This document shows, one piece after another, positions 42,629 through 53,231 of a stretch of DNA of 64,000 bases. The notes under the pieces are model-generated. The model was not told the origin of the DNA. It saw nothing but the letters and a program-made list of their open reading frames with translations, and ran no database searches. The DNA is taken from positions 1 through 64,000 of the forward strand of contig NZ_NBZW01000014.1 in assembly GCF_002379085.1 (NCBI RefSeq), written 5' to 3'. Source of the DNA: Polaromonas sp. AET17H-212. Its GTDB lineage: Bacteria; Pseudomonadota; Gammaproteobacteria; Burkholderiales; Burkholderiaceae_C. Made by a program: the position numbers and the translations under genes. Numbering within the stretch: the first letter of the stretch is position 1; each line of letters begins with the position of its first letter.

Positions 42629-43192
42629 ATGAATTTGCAAAAAACAATGGATGCGGCGGTTCACTGGTTCTTCAAGTTCCTGGAGCTGCTGGTGGTCGTC
42701 TGCATGGTGGCCATGGTCATCATGGTGTTCGGCAACGTGGTGCTGCGTTACGCCTTCAATTCCGGCATTTCCGTTTCCGACGAAATGTCTCGGTACTTCT
42801 TCATCTGGCTGACCTACATCGGCGCGATGCTGGCCATGCACGAAGGCGGGCACCTGGGGGTGGATACCTTGATCAAGCACCTGCCGGTGCTGGGCAAAAA
42901 AGTTTGCCTCTTCCTGAGCGAAGCACTGATGTTGTTCTGCAATGTGCTCTTTTTCATGGGCACTTTCGAGATGCATGAACTGCAGGTCACCAATGTTTCG
43001 CCGGTGGTCGGCATTTCCATGATCTGGATCTACGGCATCGGTTACGTCGTCAGTGTGGTGATGGGCATGATCAATCTCAACGTGCTGTTCCGGCTGGTGA
43101 CGGGGCGCATCAGCGAGGAAGAGCTGGTCCAGGTGATCGAAACCGAAGGCCTGGCCGACGTCGAAAAACAAATTCAGGGAAGCAAGGCATGA
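42629..43192 (+). CDS. TRAP transporter small permease (DctQ)
   Basis: 187-residue protein with four membrane helices of the DctQ type, including LELLVVVCMVAMVIMVFGNVVLRY and ISVSDEMSRYFFIWLTYIGAM. It joins DctM in a TRAP complex that imports organic acids using ion gradients. Its stop overlaps dctM (ATGA). The acidic C-terminal tail is normal for this family. Confidence 0.92.
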   Translation: MNLQKTMDAAVHWFFKFLELLVVVCMVAMVIMVFGNVVLRYAFNSGISVSDEMSRYFFIWLTYIGAMLAMHEGGHLGVDTLIKHLPVLGKKVCLFLSEALMLFCNVLFFMGTFEMHELQVTNVSPVVGISMIWIYGIGYVVSVVMGMINLNVLFRLVTGRISEEELVQVIETEGLADVEKQIQGSKA

Positions 43193-44487
43193 CCGTCAGC
43201 GTTTTTATCCTCAGCCTGCTGGCCGCCATGGCCATCGGCATGCCGATCGCCTATGCACTGCTGGTCTGTGGTGTCACGCTGATGGCTTTCCTGGCCGCCA
43301 CCAGCGGCCTCGTCACTTTCGACAGCCAGATCCTGGCCCAGCGTTTTGTCGACGGTGCCGACAACTTTCCGCTGCTGGCGGTGCCGTTTTTCCTGCTGGC
43401 CGGTGAGTTCATGAATGCCGGCGGCATCAGCCGCCGCATTGTCAACCTGGCGATGGCCTGGGTCGGGCATTTTCGCGGCGGCCTCGGTTACGTCACGGTG
43501 ATTGCCGCGGTCATCATGGCCTCGCTGTCGGGCTCGGCGATTGCCGACACCGCCGCGCTGGCCGCGCTGCTGATTCCCATGATGCGGGCGGCCGGTTACA
43601 ACGTGGGCCGGGCCTCGGGGCTGATTGCGTCTGGCGGCATCATTGCGCCGGTGATACCGCCGTCGATCGGCCTGATCATTTTCGGTGTGGCCGGCAACGT
43701 CTCCATCACCAAGCTGTTTTTGGCTGGCATCGTGCCCGGCATCCTGATGGGCGTGGCGATCGGGCTCACCTGGTGGTGGGTGGCCAGGAAGGAAAACGTT
43801 CCCGCAGCGCCCAAATTGCCCATGCCGGAGCGCCTGCGCATCACGGCCCAGGGCGGCTTCGCGCTGACCCTGCCCATCGTCATCATTGGCGGCATGAAGT
43901 TCGGTATCTTCACCCCGACCGAGGCCGCCGTGGTGGCCGCCGTTTACAGCTTTGTCGTCGGCATGTTCATCTACCGCGAGCTCAAGTGGTCCGAGTTGTA
44001 CGGCCTGATCCTGGCCGCCGGCAAGACCACCGCGGTGGTGATGTTCCTGGTGGCCGCGGCCATGGTCAGCGCCTGGCTGATCACGGTCGCCAACATCCCC
44101 ACCGAAGTCGCCAACATGATGGCGCCTTTCATGGGCAACAAGATGCTGCTGATGTTCATCATGATGGTGCTCATCGTGATTGTCGGTACCGCGCTGGATT
44201 TCACGCCGACGGTGCTGATCCTCACGCCGGTGCTGATGCCCCTGGTGCTCAAGGCCGGCATCGACCCGGTGTATTTCGGCATCATGTTCATCATGAACAA
44301 TGCCATTGGCCTGATCACGCCGCCGGTGGGCACCGTGCTCAATGTGGTCTGTGGCGTCGCCAAGATCAGCATGGACGAGGCCTTCAAGGGCGTGCTGCCT
44401 TTCCTCATGGCGCAACTGGCCGTGCTTTTTCTGCTGGTGCTTTTTCCCTCCATCGTCACCGAGCCACTCAAATGGTGGATGCGATGA
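43189..44487 (+). CDS. TRAP transporter large permease (DctM)
   Basis: 432-residue membrane protein of the DctM type with about 12 segments. VPFFLLAGEFMNAGGISRRI, VIMASLSGSAIADTAALAALLIPMM and the C-terminal NAIGLITPPVGTVLNVVCGVAKISM are family hallmarks. Works with the DctQ and DctP products of this operon. Confidence 0.95.
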   Translation: MTVSVFILSLLAAMAIGMPIAYALLVCGVTLMAFLAATSGLVTFDSQILAQRFVDGADNFPLLAVPFFLLAGEFMNAGGISRRIVNLAMAWVGHFRGGLGYVTVIAAVIMASLSGSAIADTAALAALLIPMMRAAGYNVGRASGLIASGGIIAPVIPPSIGLIIFGVAGNVSITKLFLAGIVPGILMGVAIGLTWWWVARKENVPAAPKLPMPERLRITAQGGFALTLPIVIIGGMKFGIFTPTEAAVVAAVYSFVVGMFIYRELKWSELYGLILAAGKTTAVVMFLVAAAMVSAWLITVANIPTEVANMMAPFMGNKMLLMFIMMVLIVIVGTALDFTPTVLILTPVLMPLVLKAGIDPVYFGIMFIMNNAIGLITPPVGTVLNVVCGVAKISMDEAFKGVLPFLMAQLAVLFLLVLFPSIVTEPLKWWMR

Positions 44488-44540
44488 GGGCTCCCCGTCG
44501 TTTTTTTTCAACCCTGTCGTTTTTATAAAAGGAGACAACC

Positions 44541-45545
44541 ATGTTCAAACGTAGAACCCTGGCCCTGGCCGCCGCCGCCTTGCTGGTGGCCACTTCGAGC
44601 TTCGCGCAGTTTGCCGACCGCACGATCAAGTTCACCAACGGCGTCAACGAAGACCACCCGGTCGGCGTCGGCGTCAAGAAGATGCAGGAAGTGCTGGCCG
44701 CCAAGACCGGCGGCAAGATGAAAATCAATGCCTTCTGGGGCGGCGCCGCGGGCGGCGACCTGCCGGCCACTCAGGCGCTGCGCGCCGGCACGCAGGAGAT
44801 GGTGTGCACCTCGAGCTCGCCGCTGGTGGGCATCGTCAAGGAACTCGGCGCCTTCGATCTGCCTTTCCTGTTTGCCAATGAAAAGGAAGCCGACGCCGTG
44901 CTCGACGGCCCGGCTGGCGCCTACTTCAACAAGAAGCTGGAAGAAGCCGGCCTGATCAATTTGGCCTACTGGGAAAACGGTTTCCGCAACCTGACCAACA
45001 GCAAGCGGCCGGTCGCCCGGGCGGAAGATTTTGACGGCGTCAAGGTCCGTGTGATGCAGAACAACATTTTCATCGACACCTTCAAGACCCTGGGGACCAA
45101 CGCCGTGCCCATGGCGTTTGGCGAGGTGTTCACCGCGCTGGAAACCAAGACCATCGACGGCCAGGAAAACCCCTTCGTGACCATTGAAACGTCCAAGTTC
45201 AATGAAGTGCAGAAGTACCTGAGCGTCACGCGTCACGCCTACACCCCCTTCCTGGTGCTGTACAGCAAGAAACTGTGGGACCAGCTGAACCCCCAGGAGC
45301 AGGCGGTGCTGCGTGAAGCGGCGATGGAGGGCCAGAAGGTCCAGCGCGCTGCCAACCGTGCGCTCAATGAAAAGTCCCTGGCCAGCCTCAAGGCCAAAGG
45401 GATGCAGGTCAACGAAGTGAGTGCGGCCGAACAGAAACGCATGTTCGACAAGGTCAAGCCTGTCTATGACAAAAACATTCCGACCATAGGCGCTGAACCC
45501 GTCAAGATGGTGATGGATGCGCTGAAGAAGGCGCGCGGCGGCTAA
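44541..45545 (+). CDS. TRAP transporter substrate-binding protein (DctP)
   Basis: 334-residue periplasmic binding protein with a signal peptide (RRTLALAAAALLVATSSFA). DctP family elements include FAGEVFTALE-type GEVFTALETKTIDGQENP, the arginine in the VRVMQNN region and WENGFRNLTNSKRP. In this locus it probably binds a sugar acid. AAAGGAG lies before the ATG; a terminator follows at 45571-45606. Confidence 0.94.
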   Translation: MFKRRTLALAAAALLVATSSFAQFADRTIKFTNGVNEDHPVGVGVKKMQEVLAAKTGGKMKINAFWGGAAGGDLPATQALRAGTQEMVCTSSSPLVGIVKELGAFDLPFLFANEKEADAVLDGPAGAYFNKKLEEAGLINLAYWENGFRNLTNSKRPVARAEDFDGVKVRVMQNNIFIDTFKTLGTNAVPMAFGEVFTALETKTIDGQENPFVTIETSKFNEVQKYLSVTRHAYTPFLVLYSKKLWDQLNPQEQAVLREAAMEGQKVQRAANRALNEKSLASLKAKGMQVNEVSAAEQKRMFDKVKPVYDKNIPTIGAEPVKMVMDALKKARGG

Positions 45546-45570
45546 GCGGCTTTCTTGCCGGAGTCGTTGC

Positions 45571-45606
45571 AAGGCCGCAAGGGGTAACCCTCGCGGCCTT
45601 TTTTAC
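45571..45606 (+). terminator. Terminator or attenuator after dctP
   Basis: AAGGCCGCAAGGG-GTAA-CCCTCGCGGCCTT followed by TTTTTTA: a 13-position stem with one mismatch. It lies between dctP and the enolase-superfamily gene, so it may limit read-through to downstream genes. Confidence 0.85.
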
Positions 45607-45616
45607 GGAGCATGAA

Positions 45617-46822
45617 TTGAAAATCACCAAAGTCGAAACCCTGCGCCTGGGCGAGTTTCCCAACATCATCTGGGTCCGCATCCACACCGACGAAGGCCTG
45701 GTCGGCCTCGGCGAAACCTTCATGGGGGCCGCGGCCGTGGAAGCCTACGTCCACGAATGGGCCGGTCCCAAGCTGCTGGGCAAGGACCCGCTGGCCATCG
45801 AGGCGCGCAACAAGGACATCACCGGTTACCTCGGCTGGCGCGGCTCCGGCGTGGAAACGCGCGGCAACTCGGCCATCGACATCGCGCTGTGGGACATTTT
45901 CGGCAAGGCGGCCAACATGCCGCTGTACACCGCGCTGGGCGGCAAGAGCCGCGACAGCATACGCATCTACAACACCTGCGCGGGCTACCAGTACGTGCGC
46001 AGCACCGTCAACCAGAGCAGCGCCAACTGGGGCATAGGCGACGCCAAAAAGTCCAACGCCGGACCTTATGAGGACCTCGAAGGCTTTTTGCACCGGGCCG
46101 ATGAACTGGCCGAATCGCTGCTGTCTGAAGGCGTGACGGCCATGAAGATCTGGCCCTTCGATCCGGCAGCCGAAAAAAGCGACGGGCAATACATCAGCAA
46201 CGCGGACCTGGACCTCGCGCTGGAGCCGTTTCGCAAGATCCGCTCCGCGGTCGGCGAGCAGATGGACATCATGGTGGAGTTCCACAGCCTGTGGCGGCTG
46301 CCGATGGCGCAGAAAATTGCGCGCGCGCTCAAGCCCTTCAATACCTTCTGGCACGAGGATGCGATCCGCATGGATTCGCTGGACCTGCTCAAGCAATATT
46401 CAAAAGACTGTGACGCGCTGATCTGCGCGAGCGAAACGCTCAGCTACAAGTGGGGCTTCAAGGACTACCTGCAGACCGGTGTGGCCGGGGTCGCCATGCT
46501 GGACCTGAGCTGGTGCGGCGGCCTGACCGAGGCGCGCAAGATCGCGGCCATGGCCGATGCCTGGCAACTGCCGGTGGCGCCGCACGACTGCACCGGGCCG
46601 GTGGTCTGGGCGGCGTCCAGCCACCTGTCCCTGCACGCGCCCAATGCCCTGATCCAGGAAAGCGTGCGCGCGTTCTACACCGGCTGGTACAAGGAACTCG
46701 TGACCGAGTTGCCCACGGTGACCCAAGGCATGCTCAGCCTGAACGGCAAGCCCGGGCTGGGGCTGGAGCTGCTGCCCGACCTGCACCTACGCGCCGACGC
46801 CACGGTGCGCTGGTCGGCCTAG
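45617..46822 (+). CDS. Mandelate racemase/muconate lactonising family enzyme
   Basis: 401-residue enolase-superfamily protein: capping domain in the first ~120 residues, then a barrel with a lysine in AMKIWPFD, metal ligands probably in VEFHSLWRLP (Glu), WHEDAIR (Glu) and ASETLS (Glu), and a His in APHDCTGP. Likely a sugar-acid dehydratase or cycloisomerase; the substrate is not evident. The start is TTG 45617, 6 bp after ACGGAG. An ATG five bases upstream opens only Met-Asn-stop, overlapping the TTG. Confidence 0.87.
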   Translation: MKITKVETLRLGEFPNIIWVRIHTDEGLVGLGETFMGAAAVEAYVHEWAGPKLLGKDPLAIEARNKDITGYLGWRGSGVETRGNSAIDIALWDIFGKAANMPLYTALGGKSRDSIRIYNTCAGYQYVRSTVNQSSANWGIGDAKKSNAGPYEDLEGFLHRADELAESLLSEGVTAMKIWPFDPAAEKSDGQYISNADLDLALEPFRKIRSAVGEQMDIMVEFHSLWRLPMAQKIARALKPFNTFWHEDAIRMDSLDLLKQYSKDCDALICASETLSYKWGFKDYLQTGVAGVAMLDLSWCGGLTEARKIAAMADAWQLPVAPHDCTGPVVWAASSHLSLHAPNALIQESVRAFYTGWYKELVTELPTVTQGMLSLNGKPGLGLELLPDLHLRADATVRWSA

Positions 46823-46838
46823 GCGTGCAAGGTCGAAG

Positions 46839-47360
46839 ATGACGCAGATGGGTTCCGATATTTTTGTGGTCATGGGCGTCAGCGGCTGCGGCAAAAGCAC
46901 CGTGGGCGCCCAGCTGGCGGCCGCCCTGGGCCTGGAGTTTCTGGAGGGCGACAGCCTGCATCCCGCGGCCAACGTGGCGCGCATGGCCGCCGGGGTGGCG
47001 CTGAGCGACGCGGACCGCGAGGGCTGGTTGCAAACGCTGGCCGGGCGGCTGCAGCAGGCGCAGGCGGGCGGGCGGGGTCTGGTGCTGTCGTGCTCCGCGC
47101 TCAAGCGGGCCTACCGCGACATCCTGCGGCGCGGTGCGCCCGACGCCCGTTTTCTCCATCTGCAGGGCGACTATCCCTTGCTCGCGGCGCGCATGGCCGC
47201 GCGAACCGGCCACTACATGCCGCTGTCGCTGCTGGCCAGCCAGCTCAGCACGCTGGAAGCGCCCGGCCCGGAGGAAAATGCACAAAGCTTCGACCTAGCG
47301 AGCCGGCCCGAAGACATCGTGGCCGCCGTGCTGGCCTGGCGGCAAAACCCCGGTGCCTGA
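46839..47360 (+). CDS. gntK: Gluconokinase
   Basis: 173-residue P-loop kinase phosphorylating D-gluconate to 6-phosphogluconate. The Walker A GVSGCGKSTVG lies near residue 12, followed by the family FLEGDSLHPAANVARMAAG, LVLSCSALKRAYRDILR and the C-terminal LASQLSTLEAP. Its product feeds Edd/Eda encoded at 21.1-23.5 kb. 16 bp after the enolase-superfamily gene. Confidence 0.94.
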   Translation: MTQMGSDIFVVMGVSGCGKSTVGAQLAAALGLEFLEGDSLHPAANVARMAAGVALSDADREGWLQTLAGRLQQAQAGGRGLVLSCSALKRAYRDILRRGAPDARFLHLQGDYPLLAARMAARTGHYMPLSLLASQLSTLEAPGPEENAQSFDLASRPEDIVAAVLAWRQNPGA

Positions 47361-47393
47361 GCCCACCCTTTATTTACTTTTCACGGATGTGCC

Positions 47394-47777
47394 ATGACTG
47401 TTTTCACCAAAACCACGCTTTACACCGGCCCCGATGGCCGCGCCGGATTCCGCGAAGAGCCGCTGGCGCTGACCGAAGGGTCGCCACAAGCGCTGCTCTC
47501 GCCCTTGTTGCCGTCGACCGGCTACCAACTGCGCCACAGCCCGGTGGGGTTTCGCAGCCAGTTTCATTGCACGGTGACACCGCAATGGGTGGTCATTCTT
47601 GGCGGCCAGATGGAAATTGGCCTGCAGGATGGCACATCGCGCGTGTTCAAGCCCGGGGACCATTTTTATTCGGCCGATCTGTTGCCACCGGGTGCCAAGT
47701 TTGATGCGGCCATCCACGGCCACTGGAGCCGCCAGGTCGGGCCGGACCCGCTGGTGACGCTGTTTGTGCAGGGCTGA
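47394..47777 (+). CDS. Cupin domain protein
   Basis: 127-residue protein with one cupin barrel: QFHCTVTPQWVVILGGQMEIGL split around WVVILGGQMEIGL, and FKPGDHFYSADL as the second motif with the usual PGD and His. Small cupins in sugar-acid operons may be isomerases or sensors; function not proven. Last gene of the forward operon, 33 bp after gntK. Confidence 0.78.
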   Translation: MTVFTKTTLYTGPDGRAGFREEPLALTEGSPQALLSPLLPSTGYQLRHSPVGFRSQFHCTVTPQWVVILGGQMEIGLQDGTSRVFKPGDHFYSADLLPPGAKFDAAIHGHWSRQVGPDPLVTLFVQG

Positions 47778-47802
47778 AAGCCGCACGGACAGGGGATCAA
47801 AT

Positions 47803-47819
47803 GCTATTGAATAGATAGC
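47803..47819. repeat. 17-bp palindrome after the cupin gene
   Basis: GCTAT-TGAATAG-ATAGC, in the convergent gap before the NAD(P)-binding protein gene. Family member. Confidence 0.7.
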
Positions 47820-47868
47820 TATATGCGCCCGTATCTAAAGGGCTGGAGGCCAAAAAGGCTGTGAATTG

Positions 47869-48609
47869 TCAGGCGGGCTGCAGCTCACCCGAGAGCAGCA
47901 CGCGGCGTCCCGGCTGGCCGGCTTGGACGGCTTTCACCAGGGCCGCGGCGACGTCGGCTGCTGCAACCACGCGGTAGTTGCGCGGGATCAGCGGCTTGAA
48001 CAGGCGCATGGCGACCAGGGCGAGCTGTTCGCCAGGTCGGCTGGCCTGTGCCAGGGCCGCGCGGTCGCCCGCCAGAAGCGAGGGGCGTGCGAACACCACG
48101 CTGTCGTAGCCGAGCTGGCTGACAGCCTCTTCCATCTCGCCCTTGACGCGGTTGTAAAAAACGGGGGACTGGGCGTCGGCGCCCATGGCGCTGACGATGC
48201 CCAGGCGGGTTGCGCCGGCGGCACGCGCCGACTGGGCCAGGGCCACGACGGTGTCGAAATCGACCGCCCGGAACGCCTGCTGGCTGCCCGCCACCTTGAG
48301 GGTGGTGCCCAGCGCGATGAAGACATCGTCCACCGGCGGGGCTGAAAACTCGCGGAGCGAATCGGTCAGATGCACCACCAGTGCGGGGTGTACAGGATCA
48401 GGGTTGCGGCGGCCCACGCAGTGGACCGCCGAGTAGCCTTTATCGGCCAGTAAACGAGCCAGAATTTCCCGACCGACCAGACCCGTTGCTCCGGCCACCA
48501 GAGCCACCCGAGCGTCCGCCGCCACCGCCAGCTGGCCGTCCGCCGCCGCGGTAGTTGCCGCGGTTGCCGCCCGTGGGCTGGCCGGAGGAGGGGAAGCCGG
48601 AAGAGACAT
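47869..48609 (-). CDS. NAD(P)-binding Rossmann protein (NmrA/HIM1-like)
   Basis: Short-chain-type Rossmann protein. The dinucleotide motif [16 protein letters not shown], then [11 protein letters not shown] and the YxxxK-like [13 protein letters not shown] show an atypical SDR of the kind that contains oxidoreductase HTATIP2. Its 5' end overlaps the rhlE 3' end in another frame: the GxxGxxG codons (48470-48507) lie inside helicase sequence. The start is uncertain: ATG 48609 gives 246 residues with a low-complexity lead; GTG 48507 begins exactly at VALVAG. The overlap is at least 68 bp. Confidence 0.75.
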   Translation of the reverse strand: MSLPASPPPASPRAATAATTAAADGQLAVAADARVALVAGATGLVGREILARLLADKGYSAVHCVGRRNPDPVHPALVVHLTDSLREFSAPPVDDVFIALGTTLKVAGSQQAFRAVDFDTVVALAQSARAAGATRLGIVSAMGADAQSPVFYNRVKGEMEEAVSQLGYDSVVFARPSLLAGDRAALAQASRPGEQLALVAMRLFKPLIPRNYRVVAAADVAAALVKAVQAGQPGRRVLLSGELQPA

Positions 48610-50155
48610 GGCTGCTCGGTTGGGCATCGCCGCGTTCCTGGGGTTCACGCTGCCGTGGGGGTTGGTCATTGGAGTTCCTCGCTTGCTGCTGCTGTGGCTG
48701 GCCGCCTTGCGAAGAATAACCCGAGTTCTGGCGCGGCTGGCCGCCCTGGGGCTGGCTGCGGCCACCACCATTGCCGCCACCGCCGCTGCGGCCTCGTCCG
48801 CCACCGTTGCCGCCGCCATTGCCACCACCGTTGCCGCCGCCGCCATTGCCGGCGCCGCGGCCCGCCTGGGGCTTGTTCTCGCGGATGCGCGTCATCATTT
48901 CGCTGCGGGCGGCCTTGGCGGCGGCCTGCATCACGTCACGGCTCGGCGGCTTGCCCAGGCCGCCCCAGATGGTCTGGCGGCCCATGGCCAGCGGCTCGGC
49001 TTTTTCGCCGGGCTCGGCTTCAAAACCGGGCACGATGACTTTTTCGATGTTCTGCTTGGTGAAACGCTCGATGTCCTGCATGAAGCCTTCCTCGTCCAGG
49101 CAGACCAGGCTCACGGCCTCGCCGCTGTTGCCGGCGCGGCCGGTGCGGCCGATACGGTGCACATAGTCTTCGCTGACATTGGGGATTTCATAGTTCACGA
49201 CGTGGGGCAGCTCGTCGATGTCGATGCCGCGGGCGGCAATGTCGGTGGCCACCAGCGCGCGGATGCTGCCGCTCTTGAAGTCCTGCAGCGCCTGGGTACG
49301 GGCGGTCTGGCTCTTGTTGCCATGCAGCGCCATCGCCGGGATGCCGTTTTTCGTCAGGTGTTCGGCCACATTGTTGGCGCCGAACTTGGTGCGCGTGAAC
49401 ACCAGAACCTGGCTCCAGTTGTGCTCGTTGATGATGTGCGTGAGCAGCGCTTTTTTCTTGCCGCGGCCGACCGGGTGGATCGTCTGCGTGATGCGCTGCA
49501 CCGTGGTGTTGCGCGGCGTCACCTGGATGTGCAGCGGGTCGCGCAGCAGGCCGTTGGCCAGGTCGCGGATCTCGTCGCTGAAGGTGGCGGAAAACAGTAG
49601 CGTCTGCTTCTGCTTGGGTACCAGGGCCAGCACCTTCTTGATGTCGTGGATGAAGCCCATGTCCAGCATGCGGTCGGCTTCGTCGAGCACCAGGATCTGC
49701 ACCTGGCTCAGGTCCAGCGTGCCCTGGCTGGCGTGGTCCAGCAGGCGGCCGGGGGTGGCCACCAGGATGTCGACGCCGCGGCGCAGTTTTTCAATCTGCG
49801 CGCCCATGCCGACACCGCCGAACATCACCATGGAGGAGAGTTCGAGGTATTTGCCATAGAGGCGAACGCTTTCCTCGACCTGGGCGGCGAGTTCGCGCGT
49901 CGGGGTCATGATCAGGGCGCGCACGGCGTTGACGCCGCGCTTGTTTTTCAGGGATGGTTCGGAGGACAGGCGCTGCAGCATGGGCAGCACAAAGGCCGCG
50001 GTTTTGCCGGTGCCGGTCTGGGCGCCGCCGAGCAGGTCGCCGCCTGCCAGCACGGCAGGGATCGCCTGGGCCTGGATCGGGGTGGGAACGGTATAGCCCT
50101 GCTCAAGCACGGCTTTAAGAATGGCCGGAGCCAAGTTCAGATTTTCAAAAGTCAT
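48440..50155 (-). CDS. rhlE: DEAD-box RNA helicase, RhlE family
   Basis: 571-residue ATP-dependent RNA helicase. The Q motif ([10 protein letters not shown]), Walker A (AQTGTGKT), [17 protein letters not shown] (VLDEADRM), SAT and [10 protein letters not shown] motifs are in order over residues 20-345. From about 435 onward there is a long Gly/Asn/Gln/Arg-rich tail of low complexity, typical of RhlE. The last codons are shared with the next gene in another frame. Start at ATG 50155; an upstream ATG adds 8 residues. Role likely in ribosome assembly or cold adaptation. Confidence 0.95.
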   Translation of the reverse strand: MTFENLNLAPAILKAVLEQGYTVPTPIQAQAIPAVLAGGDLLGGAQTGTGKTAAFVLPMLQRLSSEPSLKNKRGVNAVRALIMTPTRELAAQVEESVRLYGKYLELSSMVMFGGVGMGAQIEKLRRGVDILVATPGRLLDHASQGTLDLSQVQILVLDEADRMLDMGFIHDIKKVLALVPKQKQTLLFSATFSDEIRDLANGLLRDPLHIQVTPRNTTVQRITQTIHPVGRGKKKALLTHIINEHNWSQVLVFTRTKFGANNVAEHLTKNGIPAMALHGNKSQTARTQALQDFKSGSIRALVATDIAARGIDIDELPHVVNYEIPNVSEDYVHRIGRTGRAGNSGEAVSLVCLDEEGFMQDIERFTKQNIEKVIVPGFEAEPGEKAEPLAMGRQTIWGGLGKPPSRDVMQAAAKAARSEMMTRIRENKPQAGRGAGNGGGGNGGGNGGGNGGGRGRSGGGGNGGGRSQPQGGQPRQNSGYSSQGGQPQQQQARNSNDQPPRQREPQERGDAQPSSHVSSGFPSSGQPTGGNRGNYRGGGRPAGGGGGRSGGSGGRSNGSGRSGNSGSFTGR

Positions 50156-50507
50156 TGATGGTGCACGCGGAGGTGCCAAAGATCGGCCAGTCGGGGGCTG
50201 TTGAAGCCTCCGCCAGTGAAAGGCAGACGGGTAAAAAAGTCAGGCTGGGCACCCAAACTGTCACCGAAGGTGTGCCTAATTGCTGCAGGCAACTGGAGCC
50301 AGCAACCCGTGTATTGTCGCATGGAACGATAATCGGGGGGTTCACGCCAGAAACGCGCCTTGATTTGGGGCGCCAGCCCCCCACTTGGGGAGTGTGATTT
50401 TCGTTTGCAGGGAGATCCGCAAATGGCCTGTCAAAAGCCCTGTTGGCAGGCTGCATGGGCTTCATTCTTCCTGCCTTGTTTTCCCATTTTTTAGAAGTTG
50501 AACCCCG
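50156..50507. other. Divergent intergenic region rhlE/ettA
   Basis: 352 bp without a supported gene. It must hold the promoters of rhlE and ettA. A short open frame (50155-50397) has no family match and overlaps the presumed rhlE leader. No clear terminator, RNA gene or palindrome seen. Confidence 0.6.
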
Positions 50508-52169
<1,662 letters not shown>

Positions 52170-52346
52170 GCCCCCACGCTTTTCACTTCGTGTAATGCGC
52201 TGCTCCCCGAGGGGGCGCTGCCCTTGCAGGGCGCCACGCTGCCAGAGGCAGCGCATCTGGAGGCTGTCCAAGCCCGCTCAAGCGGGCTCGGAGCCGCAGC
52301 CGCCAGCCTGCGGGCCGGCAAAGCCGGTTCCGCGGCCCCGGCTGGG
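52170..52346. repeat. REP-like repeat, copy 4 (expanded)
   Basis: Begins GCCCCCACGCTTTTCACTTCG and ends GGTTCCGCGGCCCCGGCTGG, as copy 1, but has an internal insertion with hairpin-prone blocks (GGGCGCTGCCC/AGGGCGCC; CGCTGCC/GGCAGCG; CCCGCTCAAGCGGG). Starts at the base after the ettA stop. Confidence 0.8.
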
Positions 52347-52396
52347 ATGAAGAACTCTCACGACCGCTGATTGCGTGTCGTTTCCTGGAGATGCTG

Positions 52397-52933
52397 ATGA
52401 CCGACGATGAAGTCCTGACTCAAACGCGTCACTGGCTCGAAAAAGCCGTGATCGGGCTGAACCTGTGCCCGTTTGCCAAGGCGGTGTATGTCAAGAACCA
52501 GGTGCGCCTGGTGGTCAGCCATGCGCGTCACGCCGACGATCTGCTCGAGGAGCTCGACAAGGAGCTCGACCTGCTGGTGGCCACACCGGCTGAGCAGATC
52601 GACACCACGCTGCTGATCCACCCCACGCTGTTCGATGATTTCCTGGACTTCAATGATTTCCTGGAGATTGCCGAAGGGGTGGTGGACGAGCATGGCCTTG
52701 ACGGCGTGGTGCAGCTCGCCAGTTTTCACCCGAAGTTCCAGTTCGAGGGCACCGAGCCCGACGACATCGGCAACTTCACCAACCGCGCGCCGTTTGCCAT
52801 CCTGCACCTGCTGCGCGAGGACAGCATGGAGCGCGCGGTCGAAGCCTTCCCCGAGGCCGATGCCATTTTCGACGTCAACATCCAGACGCTGGAAAAGCTC
52901 GGCCACGCAGGCTGGAAGGCGCTCGGGCTCTAG
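52397..52933 (+). CDS. DUF1415 family protein
   Basis: 178-residue protein matching DUF1415: IGLNLCPFAKAVYV near residue 15, TTLLIHPTLFDDFLDFNDFL, LASFHPKFQFEGTEPDDIGNFTNRAPF split around FHPKFQFEG, and HLLREDSMERAV. Function unknown; widespread in proteobacteria. ATG 52397 is chosen because GGAG lies 6 bp upstream; ATG 52391 abuts the GGAG. Confidence 0.9.
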   Translation: MTDDEVLTQTRHWLEKAVIGLNLCPFAKAVYVKNQVRLVVSHARHADDLLEELDKELDLLVATPAEQIDTTLLIHPTLFDDFLDFNDFLEIAEGVVDEHGLDGVVQLASFHPKFQFEGTEPDDIGNFTNRAPFAILHLLREDSMERAVEAFPEADAIFDVNIQTLEKLGHAGWKALGL

Positions 52934-53231
52934 GTTCAAATGGCCCACGCCGGTTTGACCGCGAAGCGTCAATCAGATGAACGTTGCTTTCTGCCTGAGC
53001 ATGAAACCGCCACAGATACAATGAAGCCATGCAGCAAGCCGATCGCAAAGTCCATGGCAGGCCGGGAAGCTCTCCAGTGAGCATGCTGCCGCTCGGCTAC
53101 TTCTGTTCGGTCACGCCGCCCTGAGCGGCTTTTGAGCCTGCTCCTCGCGAGCCATACTGGGCGCTTCACGCGCCACTCCTTTTCATGATCCGCCCCTGCC
53201 CCGCGCAGGCGCTGCTGCTGCTATTCCATCC

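Noticed and set aside
50155-50397. 80-codon frame between rhlE and ettA
   Set aside because: No family match, overlaps the rhlE start region, and no good ribosome site.
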